Positions 8,887-19,079 of a stretch of 39,332 nucleotides of DNA are shown piece by piece (position 1 is the stretch's first letter; each line of letters opens with the position of its first letter). The position numbers and the translations under genes were made by a program. The DNA comes from Planctomycetota bacterium (GTDB taxonomy: Bacteria; Planctomycetota; Planctomycetia; Pirellulales; Pirellulaceae). Location: positions 1 through 39,332 of the forward strand of contig CAUJKE010000039.1 in assembly GCA_963205385.1 (NCBI GenBank). Reading direction: 5' to 3'. The notes under the pieces are model-generated. The model was given only the letters and a program-made list of their open reading frames with translations, ran no database searches and was not told the DNA's origin.

Positions 8887-11800
8887 TTATGGCATGTCGT
8901 TCAGCACGTCGGTCAGTTCATCCTGGCTCGTGGGGATGCGGACGAGATCCTTGGCGAAGAGGAGGAACCAATCGGCGTCTCGTTCACCATAGAGCGTATC
9001 GCCGACCCCGTCGTCATCGACGGCGCTGAGGAATTGGTCGCGGTAGGTCGTGATATTCTCATCGAACGAGTTGGCGAGCCAATCGGAGAGCAGGAAGTAC
9101 AAGCCTTCGTCGGTGTCGTCGAAAACCACGCCGCCGATCATCAAGTCCTCGCCCGAACCGCCGTAGAGCGTATCGAAGCCGAGGCCGCCGATCAGCACAT
9201 CGGCGCCGTTGCGGCCGTACAACTTATCGCTGCCGTCGCCGCCATCGAGCACGTCGGCGTCGTTGCCGCCATCGAGCTGATCGTTCCCATCGCCGCCCCG
9301 TAGAAGGTCGCTACCGTTGCCGCCGACGAGGCGATCGTTCCCTTCGTCGCCGAAGAGTTGGTCGTCGCCATTGTCTCCATAAATCTGGTCGCGTCCCGCG
9401 CCGCCGTAGAGCATGTCGTTGCCGTTGCCGCCGGAGAGCCGATCATTGCCGTCGCCCCCTTCCAGCAGGTCGTCGCCGTTGCCGCCGAGCAGCCGATCGT
9501 TGCCGCCGTCCCCGCGGAGGATATCGTCATAGATGCCGCCTGCGATGTAATCGTTCCCCTCGCCGCCGTTGAGGACGAAGTTTACGGGAATCTTGCCGCT
9601 GACGACGATCTGATCGCTGCCTCCGTTAGCGAAAACTTGGATCTCATAAACGCCAATGAACGTGGCGAGGATCTCGCGGCCAATCTTGACCTGCACCCCG
9701 TTGCCGCTGGATTGCAGAATGATCCGCTCGGAGCGGTTCGTGCCTGCGAAGTAGCCGATGCCGTCTTCTTCGAACGATTGCGAAATCTCAATGACGTGGG
9801 ACGTTGGGGGCGCACTCGTGCCGCCGTCCTTATCGGTCGCGGTGACGGTGACTGTGTAACCGGCGCCAGGACTGGGGTTTGCATAGGCATGCGAGACGAC
9901 CGTCGAGCTGGGACGATTAGCAAACGTTTGGGGTGCTGAGCCATCTCCCCAATTCACCACGTAGGTGAAATTCGCGCTTTGATCCGCTGGGGCCGGATCG
10001 AGGGCTTCCAATTCGAAATCGACCGTCGTTCCGAGTAGCGCCTTGACAGGCGGGTCGACAAACGAGACTGTCGGCGGCGCGTTGGTGACGGTGAGCGTTG
10101 TTTGGGCGTCGGTGGTGGACAAGCCATCGCTGGCCCGCACGCGAATCACTTGTCCCACGACCTGATCGGTAATCGGGTTGGTCATACTGATCAACGTGGA
10201 CCACGGCACCGCAATATTCGGCCCGCCGCTCGCGTCGTCGTACTGGCCATCGCCGTCAAGATCCCAGCTAAACGTGTGCGTATCGTTGGCGTCGACATCC
10301 ATCACGCTGGCCGAGAGGTTGAGGGTTTCCCCTTCGGCAATCGTATATGGCCCGCCGGCGCTGGCGTTGAAGACCGGGTCGTTGACGCCGATGACATTCA
10401 CGGTCGCGGTCGCGGTGCTCAGCGCTACGCCGTCGGAGACGGTGTAGTCAAACGAATCGCTAAACACCTGGCCTTGGCTGAGTGTGTTAAGGAACGCTGA
10501 CGAGAGCGGATCGTACGTGAAGGAGCCGTCCGCATTCACCGTGACATTAGCGCCCACGTTGGTTTGCGCGTAGTTGACGAGCCCCGTGATGCTGAGGTTG
10601 TCGATATACGCCCGCTCGTTCGACCCGCCGGTGCGGGAGCCGATGGCGAACCGCCAGTTGGATTGCGGATTCCAGTTGGTGATCTGCGTGCTGAAGATCA
10701 GGTTGTTGTCGTGATGGAGCGTGACGACGCCGTTGGGGGTGACGTTGATCGAGACCGGTGTGAAGACGTTGGTCTCGAGCACCGCGTCGGTCACGTTCAC
10801 GCGCTTCACCAGCACGTTGTTGTAGACCAGCTTGAACGCCGGCGCTTCGCCGCCGCCGTTGTCGTACGTATCGAACTGAATTTGTAACCCCGCGCCGCCG
10901 TAGTTTTCACCAAACAGCGCACTATCCGGAAGGTCGCCGTAGACGAACGCAACGCCATCCGCGCCGTTGCCGGCGGGGTTTCCAATTAGCATGTCAAACG
11001 TGCTGAAGAAGCCGGGGAGCAACTGGTTGGAATCGGGCTTGCTGATGATCGCCGTCCCTTGCAGGCTATTGGCGGCTTGGGTGAGTTCCAACCGCTGATT
11101 TTGCACCACCGCCGGAATGGCCGGCGCGCGATTGAAGATGATGTTGGAGGGTTGCTGGTTGTCGTCGAAGTTGGCGTCGATGACGGAGACCGTCTGGTTG
11201 CCGCCGTTGACGCCGGAGATGTTGAGATCGTCGACGTACGCTCGCTGGGTTGCTCCGCCGGTGCGGGCGCCCATCCCAAACCGCCAGTTGCTTTGCGGCG
11301 CCCAGCCGGGGATTTGCAAGTTGCTGAAGATCGTGTTGCCGTTATGCATCAACGTCAGTTGGCCAGCCGCGTTGACCGTGATGCTCACGGGGACGTACGA
11401 TTCCGTCTCGAGCACGTCATCGTTCACGAGCATCCGAACGACATCGACATCGTTGTACTTGATCGCAAAGGCGGACTGCGTGCCATTGTTTTCGTAGGTG
11501 TCGAACTGCACTTGCAAACCGGGAAAGCCCGCGAAATTCTCGCCAAACACGGCGTTGTCGTTCATCGGCCCGTAGACAAAATTGACGCCATCGGCGCCGT
11601 TACCAGGCTGGCTGATGAACAGATTGAACGTCGCGTCAATGCTTTGAAGCTGCTCACTGGGATTGGGCTTGTTGATCACCGCTGTGCCGTACAGATTATT
11701 CGCGGCTTGCGTCAGCTCCATCTGGCCGTTCTGCACCACGGCCCACGTCGGCGGGACCGTGCCGGTGTTGCGGTTGAGCAACATGTTGGCCGGCGTTTGG

Positions 11801-13959
11801 TTGTTGTTGAAGTCGGCGTTGATGACCGGGTAAGCGAAAGCAGCCACCGATTGCAACCCGTTGCCGTTGGGATCGGTATCGTTGGCCAAGAGCAGCGGGG
11901 GCGAAGTCGAGAACGTAAACGTCCCCGCGGCGTAGCGATTGGCCGGTCCGCCGTCGAGGTTGGTGGGGAAGCTGCCGGCGTTACCGTTGCGCCCAACACC
12001 GACGAAATTGATCGCACCGCCCCCTGCGGTTGTCCACACCGGCGCAGCGCCCATGGAGTTGCCGTTAGGTTCACCGGCGGTATAGCCCTCGGCGACAATC
12101 GTTCCCTGGAAGCCAGCGGGAAGGATGATCGGCGTGGAGAGCCGCTTGAAGCGACTCCCGCCGGAGATCGTCCCCGGATCGGCCGGCGTGAATGTGAGCG
12201 ACGCGATCTGGGTCTGCGTCGCGCGGTTGTACAGCCGCGCGGTGAGGTTGGCCACGAGCCCGTTCGAGCCGCTATCGAACACGCCGAGTTGATCCACGTA
12301 GACTTGTTGCGTGACGTCAAAGTCCAGGCCGAGCGATCCGCCGAAGGCCTGGTTGCCGATGGTTCCCAGCGGCACGTTGTAGCTCGTTATCGCAGGCGAA
12401 CTGTTATTGACGTTGAGTGCGGCGTCTTCGGAGGTCGAATAGAACGTGTCATTCGCCGCCGTGGGGCCGGAGTTGAGCACATTGGGACCATTCGCATAGC
12501 TGGCGAGCACCTGCTCGCTAGTCAGGGCCGAGTCATACACACGGAACTCATTGATGCGGCCGCGAAGATACGGATCGTTGAAGAACGAGCGGCCCAAGTA
12601 GTTATTGGCGGTCGCGCCGAGACCAAGCGGCGAGAAGCCTTGCAGGTCCATATCGATCCCGACCAGTCGCCCGTTGACGTAAAAGCGCGCTTGGTTCGCA
12701 GCCACGTCGATCACCGCAGCGATGTGCGTTTCCAGATTGGCTTCAACCCGCGCATCGGTCAGTCGTTGCACGCCGGCTATTGCTGGTTCATCTTTCAGTT
12801 CAAACGCCATTTCCCCGCCGCCAAGGCCGGTCGTCGGCGAGACAAAGATGTAGCGGTTGGTGTCATACCCAAAATCGAACAACCGCTGCCAGTTCGGCGT
12901 GTCCGTGAGCGTGAACCAACTCTCGAACGTGAGGGTGTTGGTCCGCGCGATCGTGTTGCTGATCGGCAGCGTCGCGTATTGTCCGTTGGCATCGTTCGAA
13001 CTCAGCGTGTTGGTGAGCACGAGTTCACCGTTGACGATGCTCGCGCCGTTAAACAGCGTGGCGTTCGCGCCGCCGATGGAATCGTTGCCATCCGTGGTGA
13101 AGCTATACCGATGAATCGGCGCAGGCGCCCCTTGCGAGACGAGGACCGGCTTGCCGTAGCGGACTGCATCCGAGTTATAATTCTGCACCACCTGGTCCGG
13201 CGTCAGCACGCCGTTGTGGATGCGGACATTGCCAATCGAAAGGCGGCCCATAGTACCGCCAAAAGCAATATTCCCGGCGGCATCCGTCGCCTGCGCCGCA
13301 ATGAGAATGGGAACTCCTTGAGCTGTTGGCAGCGCGCCTTGAATCTCGCGATTCAACAGCGCGCCATCCGCATAGACCGAGGTAACATTCCCATCGTAGG
13401 TGATGACCAGGTGATGCCACTGGTTAGCGGCAGGCGTATTTGCACCGTTATTGCCCCAACCCATATCCGGCCCGCCGCCCCACTGTCCGGCTGCACCGTA
13501 GGTACCGTTATTGCCGTAATTGAACGACATGTTCGAGCCGTCCGGTCCACCGCGACGGGCGATCGACACCAGGGTTTCTTCGGGATCGATCGTGGGATTG
13601 AATGCCCAGACTTCGATCGACCGAGTCGCGCCGGTGCTCGCGATCCCCAGCGGTGCGTTCGGGCCGCGGTAGGCATCTGTGTTAGCGCCTTGTTCATTGA
13701 AACTCACGGCAACGTTGCTGTTTGGTCCACGCGTCACGACTTGGGGAGTCCCCACAGCCGCAAAGTTGCCCACAAGCGAACCGGTGTTGGTCCACGACGC
13801 CGAGCCCGCCGAGGGATCGCGCGCGTCGAGATTCACGAGCAAGTTCTCCGCCACCGCGATGGCGAGCAGCCTGCGATCTTCGAGCGCTTCGACTTGCAGG
13901 CGGCGACGAGCGGTTGTGGAAGTCTGGGGACGACGGCGCGCGGAGCGGGACGCGGACAT
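8887..13959 (-). CDS. LEPR-XLL surface protein with LamG, duplicated lectin-like, PKD and RTX modules
   Basis: Predicted exported protein of 1690 residues. I chose ATG 13959 because GAGGA precedes it by 8 nt; the frame also opens at an upstream TTG (14037) with no such support. Seen: a LEPR-XLL-like motif ([11 protein letters not shown], about 23-33); two LamG modules (about 35-270 and 285-505); the start of a cadherin-like/VCBS domain ([16 protein letters not shown], about 500-520); an unknown beta-rich module (525-690); two tandem lectin-like modules (about 711-918 and 923-1130, each with a GADGV.FVYG and QFDTY signature); the matching end of the VCBS domain (1133-1190); two PKD-type domains (1195-1390); RTX repeats (1465-1615); and a D-x-DWF tail. 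Inference: a calcium-dependent, carbohydrate-binding surface or matrix protein. The modular composition suggests binding rather than catalysis. A paralogous tail is seen in the next gene downstream. Confidence 0.93.
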   Translation of the reverse strand: MSASRSARRRPQTSTTARRRLQVEALEDRRLLAIAVAENLLVNLDARDPSAGSASWTNTGSLVGNFAAVGTPQVVTRGPNSNVAVSFNEQGANTDAYRGPNAPLGIASTGATRSIEVWAFNPTIDPEETLVSIARRGGPDGSNMSFNYGNNGTYGAAGQWGGGPDMGWGNNGANTPAANQWHHLVITYDGNVTSVYADGALLNREIQGALPTAQGVPILIAAQATDAAGNIAFGGTMGRLSIGNVRIHNGVLTPDQVVQNYNSDAVRYGKPVLVSQGAPAPIHRYSFTTDGNDSIGGANATLFNGASIVNGELVLTNTLSSNDANGQYATLPISNTIARTNTLTFESWFTLTDTPNWQRLFDFGYDTNRYIFVSPTTGLGGGEMAFELKDEPAIAGVQRLTDARVEANLETHIAAVIDVAANQARFYVNGRLVGIDMDLQGFSPLGLGATANNYLGRSFFNDPYLRGRINEFRVYDSALTSEQVLASYANGPNVLNSGPTAANDTFYSTSEDAALNVNNSSPAITSYNVPLGTIGNQAFGGSLGLDFDVTQQVYVDQLGVFDSGSNGLVANLTARLYNRATQTQIASLTFTPADPGTISGGSRFKRLSTPIILPAGFQGTIVAEGYTAGEPNGNSMGAAPVWTTAGGGAINFVGVGRNGNAGSFPTNLDGGPANRYAAGTFTFSTSPPLLLANDTDPNGNGLQSVAAFAYPVINADFNNNQTPANMLLNRNTGTVPPTWAVVQNGQMELTQAANNLYGTAVINKPNPSEQLQSIDATFNLFISQPGNGADGVNFVYGPMNDNAVFGENFAGFPGLQVQFDTYENNGTQSAFAIKYNDVDVVRMLVNDDVLETESYVPVSITVNAAGQLTLMHNGNTIFSNLQIPGWAPQSNWRFGMGARTGGATQRAYVDDLNISGVNGGNQTVSVIDANFDDNQQPSNIIFNRAPAIPAVVQNQRLELTQAANSLQGTAIISKPDSNQLLPGFFSTFDMLIGNPAGNGADGVAFVYGDLPDSALFGENYGGAGLQIQFDTYDNGGGEAPAFKLVYNNVLVKRVNVTDAVLETNVFTPVSINVTPNGVVTLHHDNNLIFSTQITNWNPQSNWRFAIGSRTGGSNERAYIDNLSITGLVNYAQTNVGANVTVNADGSFTYDPLSSAFLNTLSQGQVFSDSFDYTVSDGVALSTATATVNVIGVNDPVFNASAGGPYTIAEGETLNLSASVMDVDANDTHTFSWDLDGDGQYDDASGGPNIAVPWSTLISMTNPITDQVVGQVIRVRASDGLSTTDAQTTLTVTNAPPTVSFVDPPVKALLGTTVDFELEALDPAPADQSANFTYVVNWGDGSAPQTFANRPSSTVVSHAYANPSPGAGYTVTVTATDKDGGTSAPPTSHVIEISQSFEEDGIGYFAGTNRSERIILQSSGNGVQVKIGREILATFIGVYEIQVFANGGSDQIVVSGKIPVNFVLNGGEGNDYIAGGIYDDILRGDGGNDRLLGGNGDDLLEGGDGNDRLSGGNGNDMLYGGAGRDQIYGDNGDDQLFGDEGNDRLVGGNGSDLLRGGDGNDQLDGGNDADVLDGGDGSDKLYGRNGADVLIGGLGFDTLYGGSGEDLMIGGVVFDDTDEGLYFLLSDWLANSFDENITTYRDQFLSAVDDDGVGDTLYGERDADWFLLFAKDLVRIPTSQDELTDVLNDMP

Positions 13960-14416
13960 GATTGAGATCCTCAAGCGTGTAGGTAAGACCAGAAGTCGCT
14001 GCACCTTTGGTTGACAAGACGAAATCGTTCGAGGCAAAAACGATTCACGTGGGGGGCAGTGAGGATCAAAATAAATCGGTTTTGTAGGATATGCAAGCTA
14101 TTTCTGATATTTCGCAGGAAAAATCTCGGGGAGCCATTTCAGCCAGGCCACGCGCCCGCCGCGCTCGCGGTTTGTCTTGGCCGCTCAGCGAGACCGCGCA
14201 GCAGATCCCGACAAATGTCGCGGCCAGCCCCTGGCGAATGAGAGCGTTGGCGAAGACATTGAGACTCTTTGCGCCTTGATGAGGCTTCGCGTTCAGTCCG
14301 GGAGACAAGGTGTAAAGAAATTTGAACACGTGGCGAGTTCTGCACGTCCCGCGCGCCTGGACCGCGCCCGCTCGCTACACTACACCACACCACCCCAGAA
14401 TTCCGCGGAGCAGCGT
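13960..14416. other. Divergent intergenic region (giant gene / membrane-anchored gene)
   Basis: The region between the minus-strand giant gene (start 13959) and the plus-strand gene starting at 14417. It contains an AT-rich patch near 14062-14105 with a promoter-like pair for the minus gene. Several overlapping short frames at 14066-14393 lack ribosome-binding sites and recognisable domains, and I do not call them. No promoter could be assigned for the plus-strand gene with confidence. Confidence 0.5.
14068..14096 (-). promoter_or_regulatory. Candidate sigma70-type promoter for the 1690-residue surface protein
   Basis: Read on the minus strand, TTGCAT (14096-14091) and TATTTT (14073-14068) are separated by exactly 17 bases in a locally AT-rich patch. 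Transcription would start near 14061, giving a leader of about 100 nt before ATG 13959. That start point lies close to the alternative TTG start at 14037. Promoter matches in a high-GC planctomycete are weak evidence on their own. Confidence 0.4.
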
Positions 14417-15067
14417 ATGAAACTAGAGGCCAGCAAGCTATTGATTGTCGGGATTTTCGCGTGCGCGCTCGGGGCCGCGGCGTTCGCCGTCTGGTTCCGG
14501 GCCCAGCAAGGGCGGCGAGCGCTCGAGTTGTGGGGTCCGTCGTCCGCGCATCGCATCCGCAACGCGCAACGGGTGGAGCTGCGCTATTACGCGCCGCCGC
14601 TCGCGACGCCGGAACTCGCCGCGCCCCTCGCCGAGCCGACCGCCAGTATCGACGTCAGTCAGGTGGCCGACTTGATTCACATTCGCCGCGTGTTCTTGGA
14701 TGACGTTCACATTCTGTGGGATGCGTCGCCGGACGATACATGTGCGCCGCAGTGGGAATACGCGCTTGTGTTTCGCGACGCCCAAGGAACCACGACCGTT
14801 TGGGTCGATGCCGCTTGCTACCACGTGCGGATGGCGGAGAGCGGCGTGGAAGCCAACTTCAATCCCCCGGTGCTCCGCTCGGTAATCAAATTCTTCGAAC
14901 ATCAACGAGCCCGCACGCCCCCAGCGCAGCGCGCCGCCTATCGCCGGGAATCGAATGCTCCGCAGGTTACCCGACAATGGATTTCGAATCTGTCGCTGCG
15001 CGCCGCGTTTGTGGTGTTTCGTAGCTACTTGCGGAGCGGGCCTGCCGCGTTCATCGCGAATGACTAA
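14417..15067 (+). CDS. Membrane-anchored protein of unknown function
   Basis: A 216-residue protein. The ATG at 14417 is preceded by GGAG with 6-nt spacing and is preferred over upstream in-frame TTG codons. One N-terminal hydrophobic helix (about residues 8-27, LLIVGIFACALGAAAFAVW) would anchor a soluble domain outside the cytoplasmic membrane. The domain has a beta-rich middle (WEYALVFRDAQGTTTVWV, about 116-133) and a predicted helical stretch (VLRSVIKFFEHQ, about 155-166). I do not recognise the family. The codon pattern looks like that of its neighbours. It converges on the DUF11-repeat gene, with about 110 bp between the two stops and no strong terminator seen. Confidence 0.8.
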   Translation: MKLEASKLLIVGIFACALGAAAFAVWFRAQQGRRALELWGPSSAHRIRNAQRVELRYYAPPLATPELAAPLAEPTASIDVSQVADLIHIRRVFLDDVHILWDASPDDTCAPQWEYALVFRDAQGTTTVWVDAACYHVRMAESGVEANFNPPVLRSVIKFFEHQRARTPPAQRAAYRRESNAPQVTRQWISNLSLRAAFVVFRSYLRSGPAAFIAND

Positions 15068-15177
15068 GGCAGCGTCAACGCACTTCTAAGTTTCGCGTTT
15101 TTGCGCTGGATTTGTGCTTGGGGCTTACGCGGCACTCTTTGTCGGTGGAGCGCCACTATATTGACATGTAGCCCGAA

Positions 15178-17502
15178 CTACCGATCCGCATAGACCCGCG
15201 TGTGTTCTTCCTTCGTCACCGGGGTATGCAATTCGTCGCTGGCGATTTGGACGCGGATAGTGTAGTCGCCGGTGCGGAGGCCGGTGGCGTGGACCTTGAA
15301 ATTGACCTCGGCGCCGGGAGCCAGGCTGCCGAGCGGTTCGAAGAAGATGTTTTGCCCTTCGACCACGCCGCGCGTCGCGCCGTCGGCCGAGACGGGGCGC
15401 AGCTCCGGCGGTAAGGCGGCGGCGACTTGGATGTTGGTGGCGGCCTTCGAACCGGTGTTCGTCACCCGCACCTGGTAGATGGTCTCCGCGCCGACCTCGA
15501 TCGGATCGGCTTCATCGTGTACGGTGAATTCCAGTTGCGGAAACGCTTCCACCAGGACCAGTTCTTCGTCAGACGTGGTCAGTCCCAGTTGGGCGCGCCC
15601 TTCGACGCGGAGCTTGTGCTCGCCGGGTTCGACAGGGAGCGCGACCAGGCTCGCGCTTCCTTGTTGCGCCGCGGGGAGTTCTTCGAGGCTCCAAAACACC
15701 GCGTGGTGCTGCGGATCGTACTGGCCTTGATGATCGGTCGAGACGAACTTCATTCCCTTGGGGAGATAGGCGACGATTTCGACATCGCGCGCGGCCGCGG
15801 TACCGGCGTTGGCGATGCTGACGGTGTAGGTCGCTTGCCGGTCGAGGTAGCGGCGTTTGGGCCCGCTCATTTCCACCGCGAGTTGCGGCGCGACGACTTC
15901 GATCTGCACGCTATGCGTCGCGGTGAGGCTCGCGTCGCCGCGGACGTTGATCGTGTTGGTGAGGACGCCAGCCTTATCGGCTTGCAACGTGAGTTCGAGC
16001 TTGCGGCTCTCGCCGGGGCGGAGCGTGCCGACTTCGTATTCCAGTTCCTTACCGGCGGAGTGCGTGAGCCCCTCCGGCACGTCTTCCTGCAAGATAACGC
16101 CGGTGGCGACGCCGGTGCCGGGGTTGGTGATCGTGATCGTCATGTTCACCGGTTCGCCGATCATGACCTTGGTCGGCGCGGTGTGCTCGACCGCCAGCAG
16201 CGGGCGGGTCGAAACGGTCTTCGCGGAAGCGGCGGCGGCGAACGTGACTTGCGCGACGCTGCCGATTTCGCCTTCTTCCTGGGGCATGAGCACGATCGTG
16301 ATGACCTGGCTCTGACCGGCTTCGAGCGTGCCGAGCTTCCAACGGAGCGCGCCATCGGCGGCGGCTTCCGGTTGCGGCTGGGCCTCGACAAGTTTCGTCC
16401 CCGCGGGAACGCGATCGGTGACGGTCACGTGCTGCGCGGCCGTTTGTCCAGCGTTGCGCACGTGGATTTCAAAGTTCGCCGGCTTGCCAACTTGAATCTC
16501 CGGCGGCGCGAGCTTTTCAATCACCAGCGACGGCGCTTGCGTCCCTTCGAGTTCCGCTTCGCCGGGGCGAGCGCTAGCGAGGGCGGCCGCGGTTCCAATC
16601 GCGGCGACACCTGCCGCGGCGCCGTAGTTGTTCGTCGCTGCGCCGGCGCCGAAATTGTTTTGACCAACAGGCGGCGGTGCGGTCGCGGCTTCGTAACCGC
16701 TGTCGCCTGACGCGCCAAACTTATCGGCGGCGCCATACGCCGGTTCGCGCGGGAACGGTTGCGGCGCAGGGGCAGGCACGGGGACTTCGGATTCGAGCGG
16801 ACCAGCATTGAATTCGCTCGGCGGCGCGGTGCTTAGCCGATTCGTCCCGCCGAAGCTCGCCGGCGGAGCGCCTGGGAGTGCGCCTGGAAGTGCGTTGTGT
16901 GGAGCATCAGGGTGCGCGCCGGCGGCGGTATCTGCTGCAGCGCTCGCTGTTGCCGCGTCATCGGTCACGCCGTACACACTCCGGGAGCGGAGCGGATTGA
17001 CCGCGACGTCGTCCTCCGGCGGCGGCTGGTCGCCTTGGTCTAGCGGCGCGAGTCTCGGATCGGGCGGCAGCGCCGGGGTCGGTGCGTCGTTGTCGCCGAT
17101 GCTGTAAGCGTTGCCGGTGTCTTGCGGCAGCACGATGTTGGGCGTTTCTAAGTGCTCGGTGGTCGGAGGCGCGTCGTTCATCGTCATGCGGCTACTACCG
17201 GCGCCGGGCTGAAACGAACTTCCCAGCGACCGCCCTGGGCTAAACAGCGGATCGGCCGCCGGTTTCTGCACGGAGTCGCCGACCTCTTCCATCGCGACGG
17301 CCTGTTGCACGCCGTCAGGGGTGGTCGCCGCGGCATGATCCGGTGGTGGATTGGCCGCCGCGATTTTCGCCGACATTTCCTGCGCGCTCAGTTCAGCGTC
17401 CGCATCGCCGGATCCGCGTCCCCAGAGCGCATACGCCCCGGCGACAATCCACACGAGCACAAACCCAGAACCTGCCGCAATTCGCACGACGCGCCGCTTC
17501 AT
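15178..17502 (-). CDS. Membrane-anchored DUF11-repeat envelope protein
   Basis: A 774-residue protein. The ATG at 17502 has an AAGGTGA element about 6 nt upstream and starts a basic-plus-hydrophobic segment (MKRRVVRIAAGSGFVLVWIV), a signal anchor. Further upstream in-frame TTG or GTG starts would bury that signal. Residues about 35-310 are Pro/Ala/Gly-rich low complexity with no fold I recognise. Then come four DUF11/CARDB-like immunoglobulin-type repeats (about 321-414, 432-515, 538-630, 655-750), each with a G-x-P/A...V.N.G....A..V pattern and a P.G...V segment. Family knowledge: DUF11 repeats are beta-sandwich modules of bacterial cell-surface proteins, common in planctomycete envelope proteins. 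Inference: an elongated periplasmic or surface structural protein. Divergent from the small basic protein at 17881. Confidence 0.88.
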   Translation of the reverse strand: MKRRVVRIAAGSGFVLVWIVAGAYALWGRGSGDADAELSAQEMSAKIAAANPPPDHAAATTPDGVQQAVAMEEVGDSVQKPAADPLFSPGRSLGSSFQPGAGSSRMTMNDAPPTTEHLETPNIVLPQDTGNAYSIGDNDAPTPALPPDPRLAPLDQGDQPPPEDDVAVNPLRSRSVYGVTDDAATASAAADTAAGAHPDAPHNALPGALPGAPPASFGGTNRLSTAPPSEFNAGPLESEVPVPAPAPQPFPREPAYGAADKFGASGDSGYEAATAPPPVGQNNFGAGAATNNYGAAAGVAAIGTAAALASARPGEAELEGTQAPSLVIEKLAPPEIQVGKPANFEIHVRNAGQTAAQHVTVTDRVPAGTKLVEAQPQPEAAADGALRWKLGTLEAGQSQVITIVLMPQEEGEIGSVAQVTFAAAASAKTVSTRPLLAVEHTAPTKVMIGEPVNMTITITNPGTGVATGVILQEDVPEGLTHSAGKELEYEVGTLRPGESRKLELTLQADKAGVLTNTINVRGDASLTATHSVQIEVVAPQLAVEMSGPKRRYLDRQATYTVSIANAGTAAARDVEIVAYLPKGMKFVSTDHQGQYDPQHHAVFWSLEELPAAQQGSASLVALPVEPGEHKLRVEGRAQLGLTTSDEELVLVEAFPQLEFTVHDEADPIEVGAETIYQVRVTNTGSKAATNIQVAAALPPELRPVSADGATRGVVEGQNIFFEPLGSLAPGAEVNFKVHATGLRTGDYTIRVQIASDELHTPVTKEEHTRVYADR

Positions 17503-17880
17503 GGCGTTCACCTTTGCTAATAGGAGCCTCGCGCCGCAAGCTAGCAGCCGGCGCGCAGGCCCGTTGGGAAGCGGTGAATACCACAAGGGGCGTTTGGAGA
17601 AAAGATCGGTTGTCGGCGAAAAACGGCGAGAACTTGAGAAAACTTCGCCGCACGCGCGTTCCTGCCACCTCAAGCTGTCGAGCGGATGACACGGTTGCTC
17701 CAGGCGCGGGCGCTTCTGGTTCGGTCGGCCCGTTCCTTTCCGTGACGTGAATGTGGACCTCTGCCGTGACTATCTGGTCAATCTTCGCAAAATGCGTTAT
17801 GATGGGCGGCGTTGCGAAGATTTCCTAAAAGGTGGGGGTTTCTTCTTCCACCTTGACTTACCCCCGAGTGGCTGTGTCCT
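17503..17880. other. Divergent intergenic region with one good promoter candidate
   Basis: A 378-bp region between the minus-strand DUF11 gene and the plus-strand small basic protein. It holds a promoter-like pair at 17775-17803 for the plus gene. The short frames read here on either strand have no start signals or domains. No promoter was assigned to the DUF11 gene. Confidence 0.5.
17775..17803 (+). promoter_or_regulatory. Candidate sigma70-type promoter for the small basic protein
   Basis: TGGTCA (17775-17780) and TATGAT (17798-17803) are spaced by exactly 17 bases. Transcription would start near 17810 and give a leader of about 70 nt before the ATG at 17881. It is one of the best -10/-35 matches in the window. 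Confidence 0.5.
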
Positions 17881-18177
17881 ATGGCGCGTAAAGTTGTCAG
17901 TCGTAAGGCGTTACGAGCAGAGGCCGAGGCGGCGGAGAAAGCTGGCGTCACGGCCAAACCGGCCAAAAAGGCCCCCGCCAAGCGAAAGAGCCGCGCCAAG
18001 GAGCCGGTCGAGATTCGCATGAAGGCGTTTTGGGGAGTCTACAACCAGGCCATGAAGCTCGTGGCCAAGTATGACTATACCCAAAAGAAAGCGGCTGACC
18101 AAAAAGCGGACGCGCTCAGTTCCGGCGGCAAGTCGCCCCATTTTGTGGCCAAGGTCAAAGAAGCGGTCGATGGGTGA
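17881..18177 (+). CDS. Small basic Lys/Ala-rich protein
   Basis: A 98-residue protein starting at ATG 17881 behind a promoter-like pair. The Shine-Dalgarno is weak. The N-terminal half (about 1-45) is rich in Lys, Arg and Ala with KPAKK/PAKRKSRAK motifs like those of histone-H1-type or HU-tail nucleic-acid-binding segments. The C-terminal half (about 46-98, VEIRMKAFWGVYNQAMKLV onward) looks like a compact helical domain. Inference: a DNA- or RNA-binding accessory protein. I cannot name the family, and the basic tail alone does not prove a nucleic-acid role. The stop is followed after about 50 bp by the lipoprotein gene in the same direction, so the two may be co-transcribed. Confidence 0.75.
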   Translation: MARKVVSRKALRAEAEAAEKAGVTAKPAKKAPAKRKSRAKEPVEIRMKAFWGVYNQAMKLVAKYDYTQKKAADQKADALSSGGKSPHFVAKVKEAVDG

Positions 18178-18229
18178 TCGCTGGCCGCTAACGGCAGTTT
18201 TCAGCTTTTCCAGCGCGAGGTGTGCGGTC

Positions 18230-18943
18230 ATGTCTGGGTGCGCTCGAACGATGGTGTTCGCGGGGCTCTTCGTGCTGAGCTCGGTGGTCGGTTGCGGCTC
18301 GCAGTCGGCCGACAACAGCGGCAAAGATGGCGGCGCCGCTGGCTCTGAACACGCGGGGCTCAAGGTTTACTCCTCAGCCGCGTTGCCGGCGCTGGCCGAT
18401 CCGCTGCCGCCGTTGGATGGCGGGCGGGTGGATAATCTCGCGCCGCCCAAAGGTTGGGAGCCGTTGTCGCGCGATAACGCTTATCTCGCGCGGTTCATTG
18501 TCAAAGGGCACAACGCCAACGACCTGCCGCGGTTGCTCGTCACGGCGGAAGATGCTGGCGCCGAGTTGCCGACGAACGTTTCCGCCGACAACGTCGATGA
18601 CTTCGCCGAAAAAATTCAAGCCGAGTTGAGCAAGTTCAGGGAACCCGCCAAGGCCTTGCAGTTGGGCGACAACTTTTATGCCCGCTATGTCACCACGGCC
18701 AAGAAGGGGAACCGCGGAGTTGATCGCCAGGTGCTCGTCACGGTTCAAAACGGACGACGCTACACCTACACGCTGGAAGTCTACAGCGACCAGATTATGA
18801 CGTATCGGGATCAAGCGTATGCCACGAGCGCCGGCGTGAAGTACTTATCCGCGGGGACATCGCCTTCTTCGTCCCCGGTCGATTCGCCTGCGGAGCCAAC
18901 CGATCCCGCAACCGATCCCGCGAGCGAACCGCCGAGCGAATAA
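18230..18943 (+). CDS. Predicted lipoprotein of unknown function
   Basis: A 237-residue protein. The ATG at 18230 has GAGG 9 nt upstream and opens a signal peptide ending in a lipobox (VVGC, Cys about residue 22), so it is probably lipid-anchored. The frame also continues upstream, but that would hide the signal. The mature part has a predicted alpha/beta domain (about 55-205) containing GWEPLSRDNAYLARFIVKG and RYTYTLEVYSDQIMTYRD. A Pro/Ser/Asp-rich C-terminal tail with a repeated PATDPAS/EP pattern follows. I do not recognise a named family. It follows the small basic protein gene on the same strand. Confidence 0.8.
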   Translation: MSGCARTMVFAGLFVLSSVVGCGSQSADNSGKDGGAAGSEHAGLKVYSSAALPALADPLPPLDGGRVDNLAPPKGWEPLSRDNAYLARFIVKGHNANDLPRLLVTAEDAGAELPTNVSADNVDDFAEKIQAELSKFREPAKALQLGDNFYARYVTTAKKGNRGVDRQVLVTVQNGRRYTYTLEVYSDQIMTYRDQAYATSAGVKYLSAGTSPSSSPVDSPAEPTDPATDPASEPPSE

Positions 18944-19079
18944 CGCTGCAGCCATTGACGGCTTGATTTGGCAGCGGGTGTTGCGGGGCGCCACGCTCTG
19001 ACGTTGGGCGCATCAGCCTGTTGGCCGCCTGTGTTCTCGACGCTGACGGACTACAATCGCCGGTACTCGAGGAGACTTC

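Noticed and set aside
11059..13965. 968-codon plus-strand frame
   Set aside because: Antisense and in register with the 1690-residue surface protein. No recognisable domain, while the minus strand shows clear LamG and lectin-like modules.
14066..14329. Possible 87-codon minus-strand gene between the divergent genes
   Set aside because: No ribosome-binding site, and overlapping alternative frames are equally open. It also runs through the promoter candidate of the surface protein.
15427..16710. 427-codon plus-strand frame
   Set aside because: Antisense shadow of the DUF11-repeat gene.
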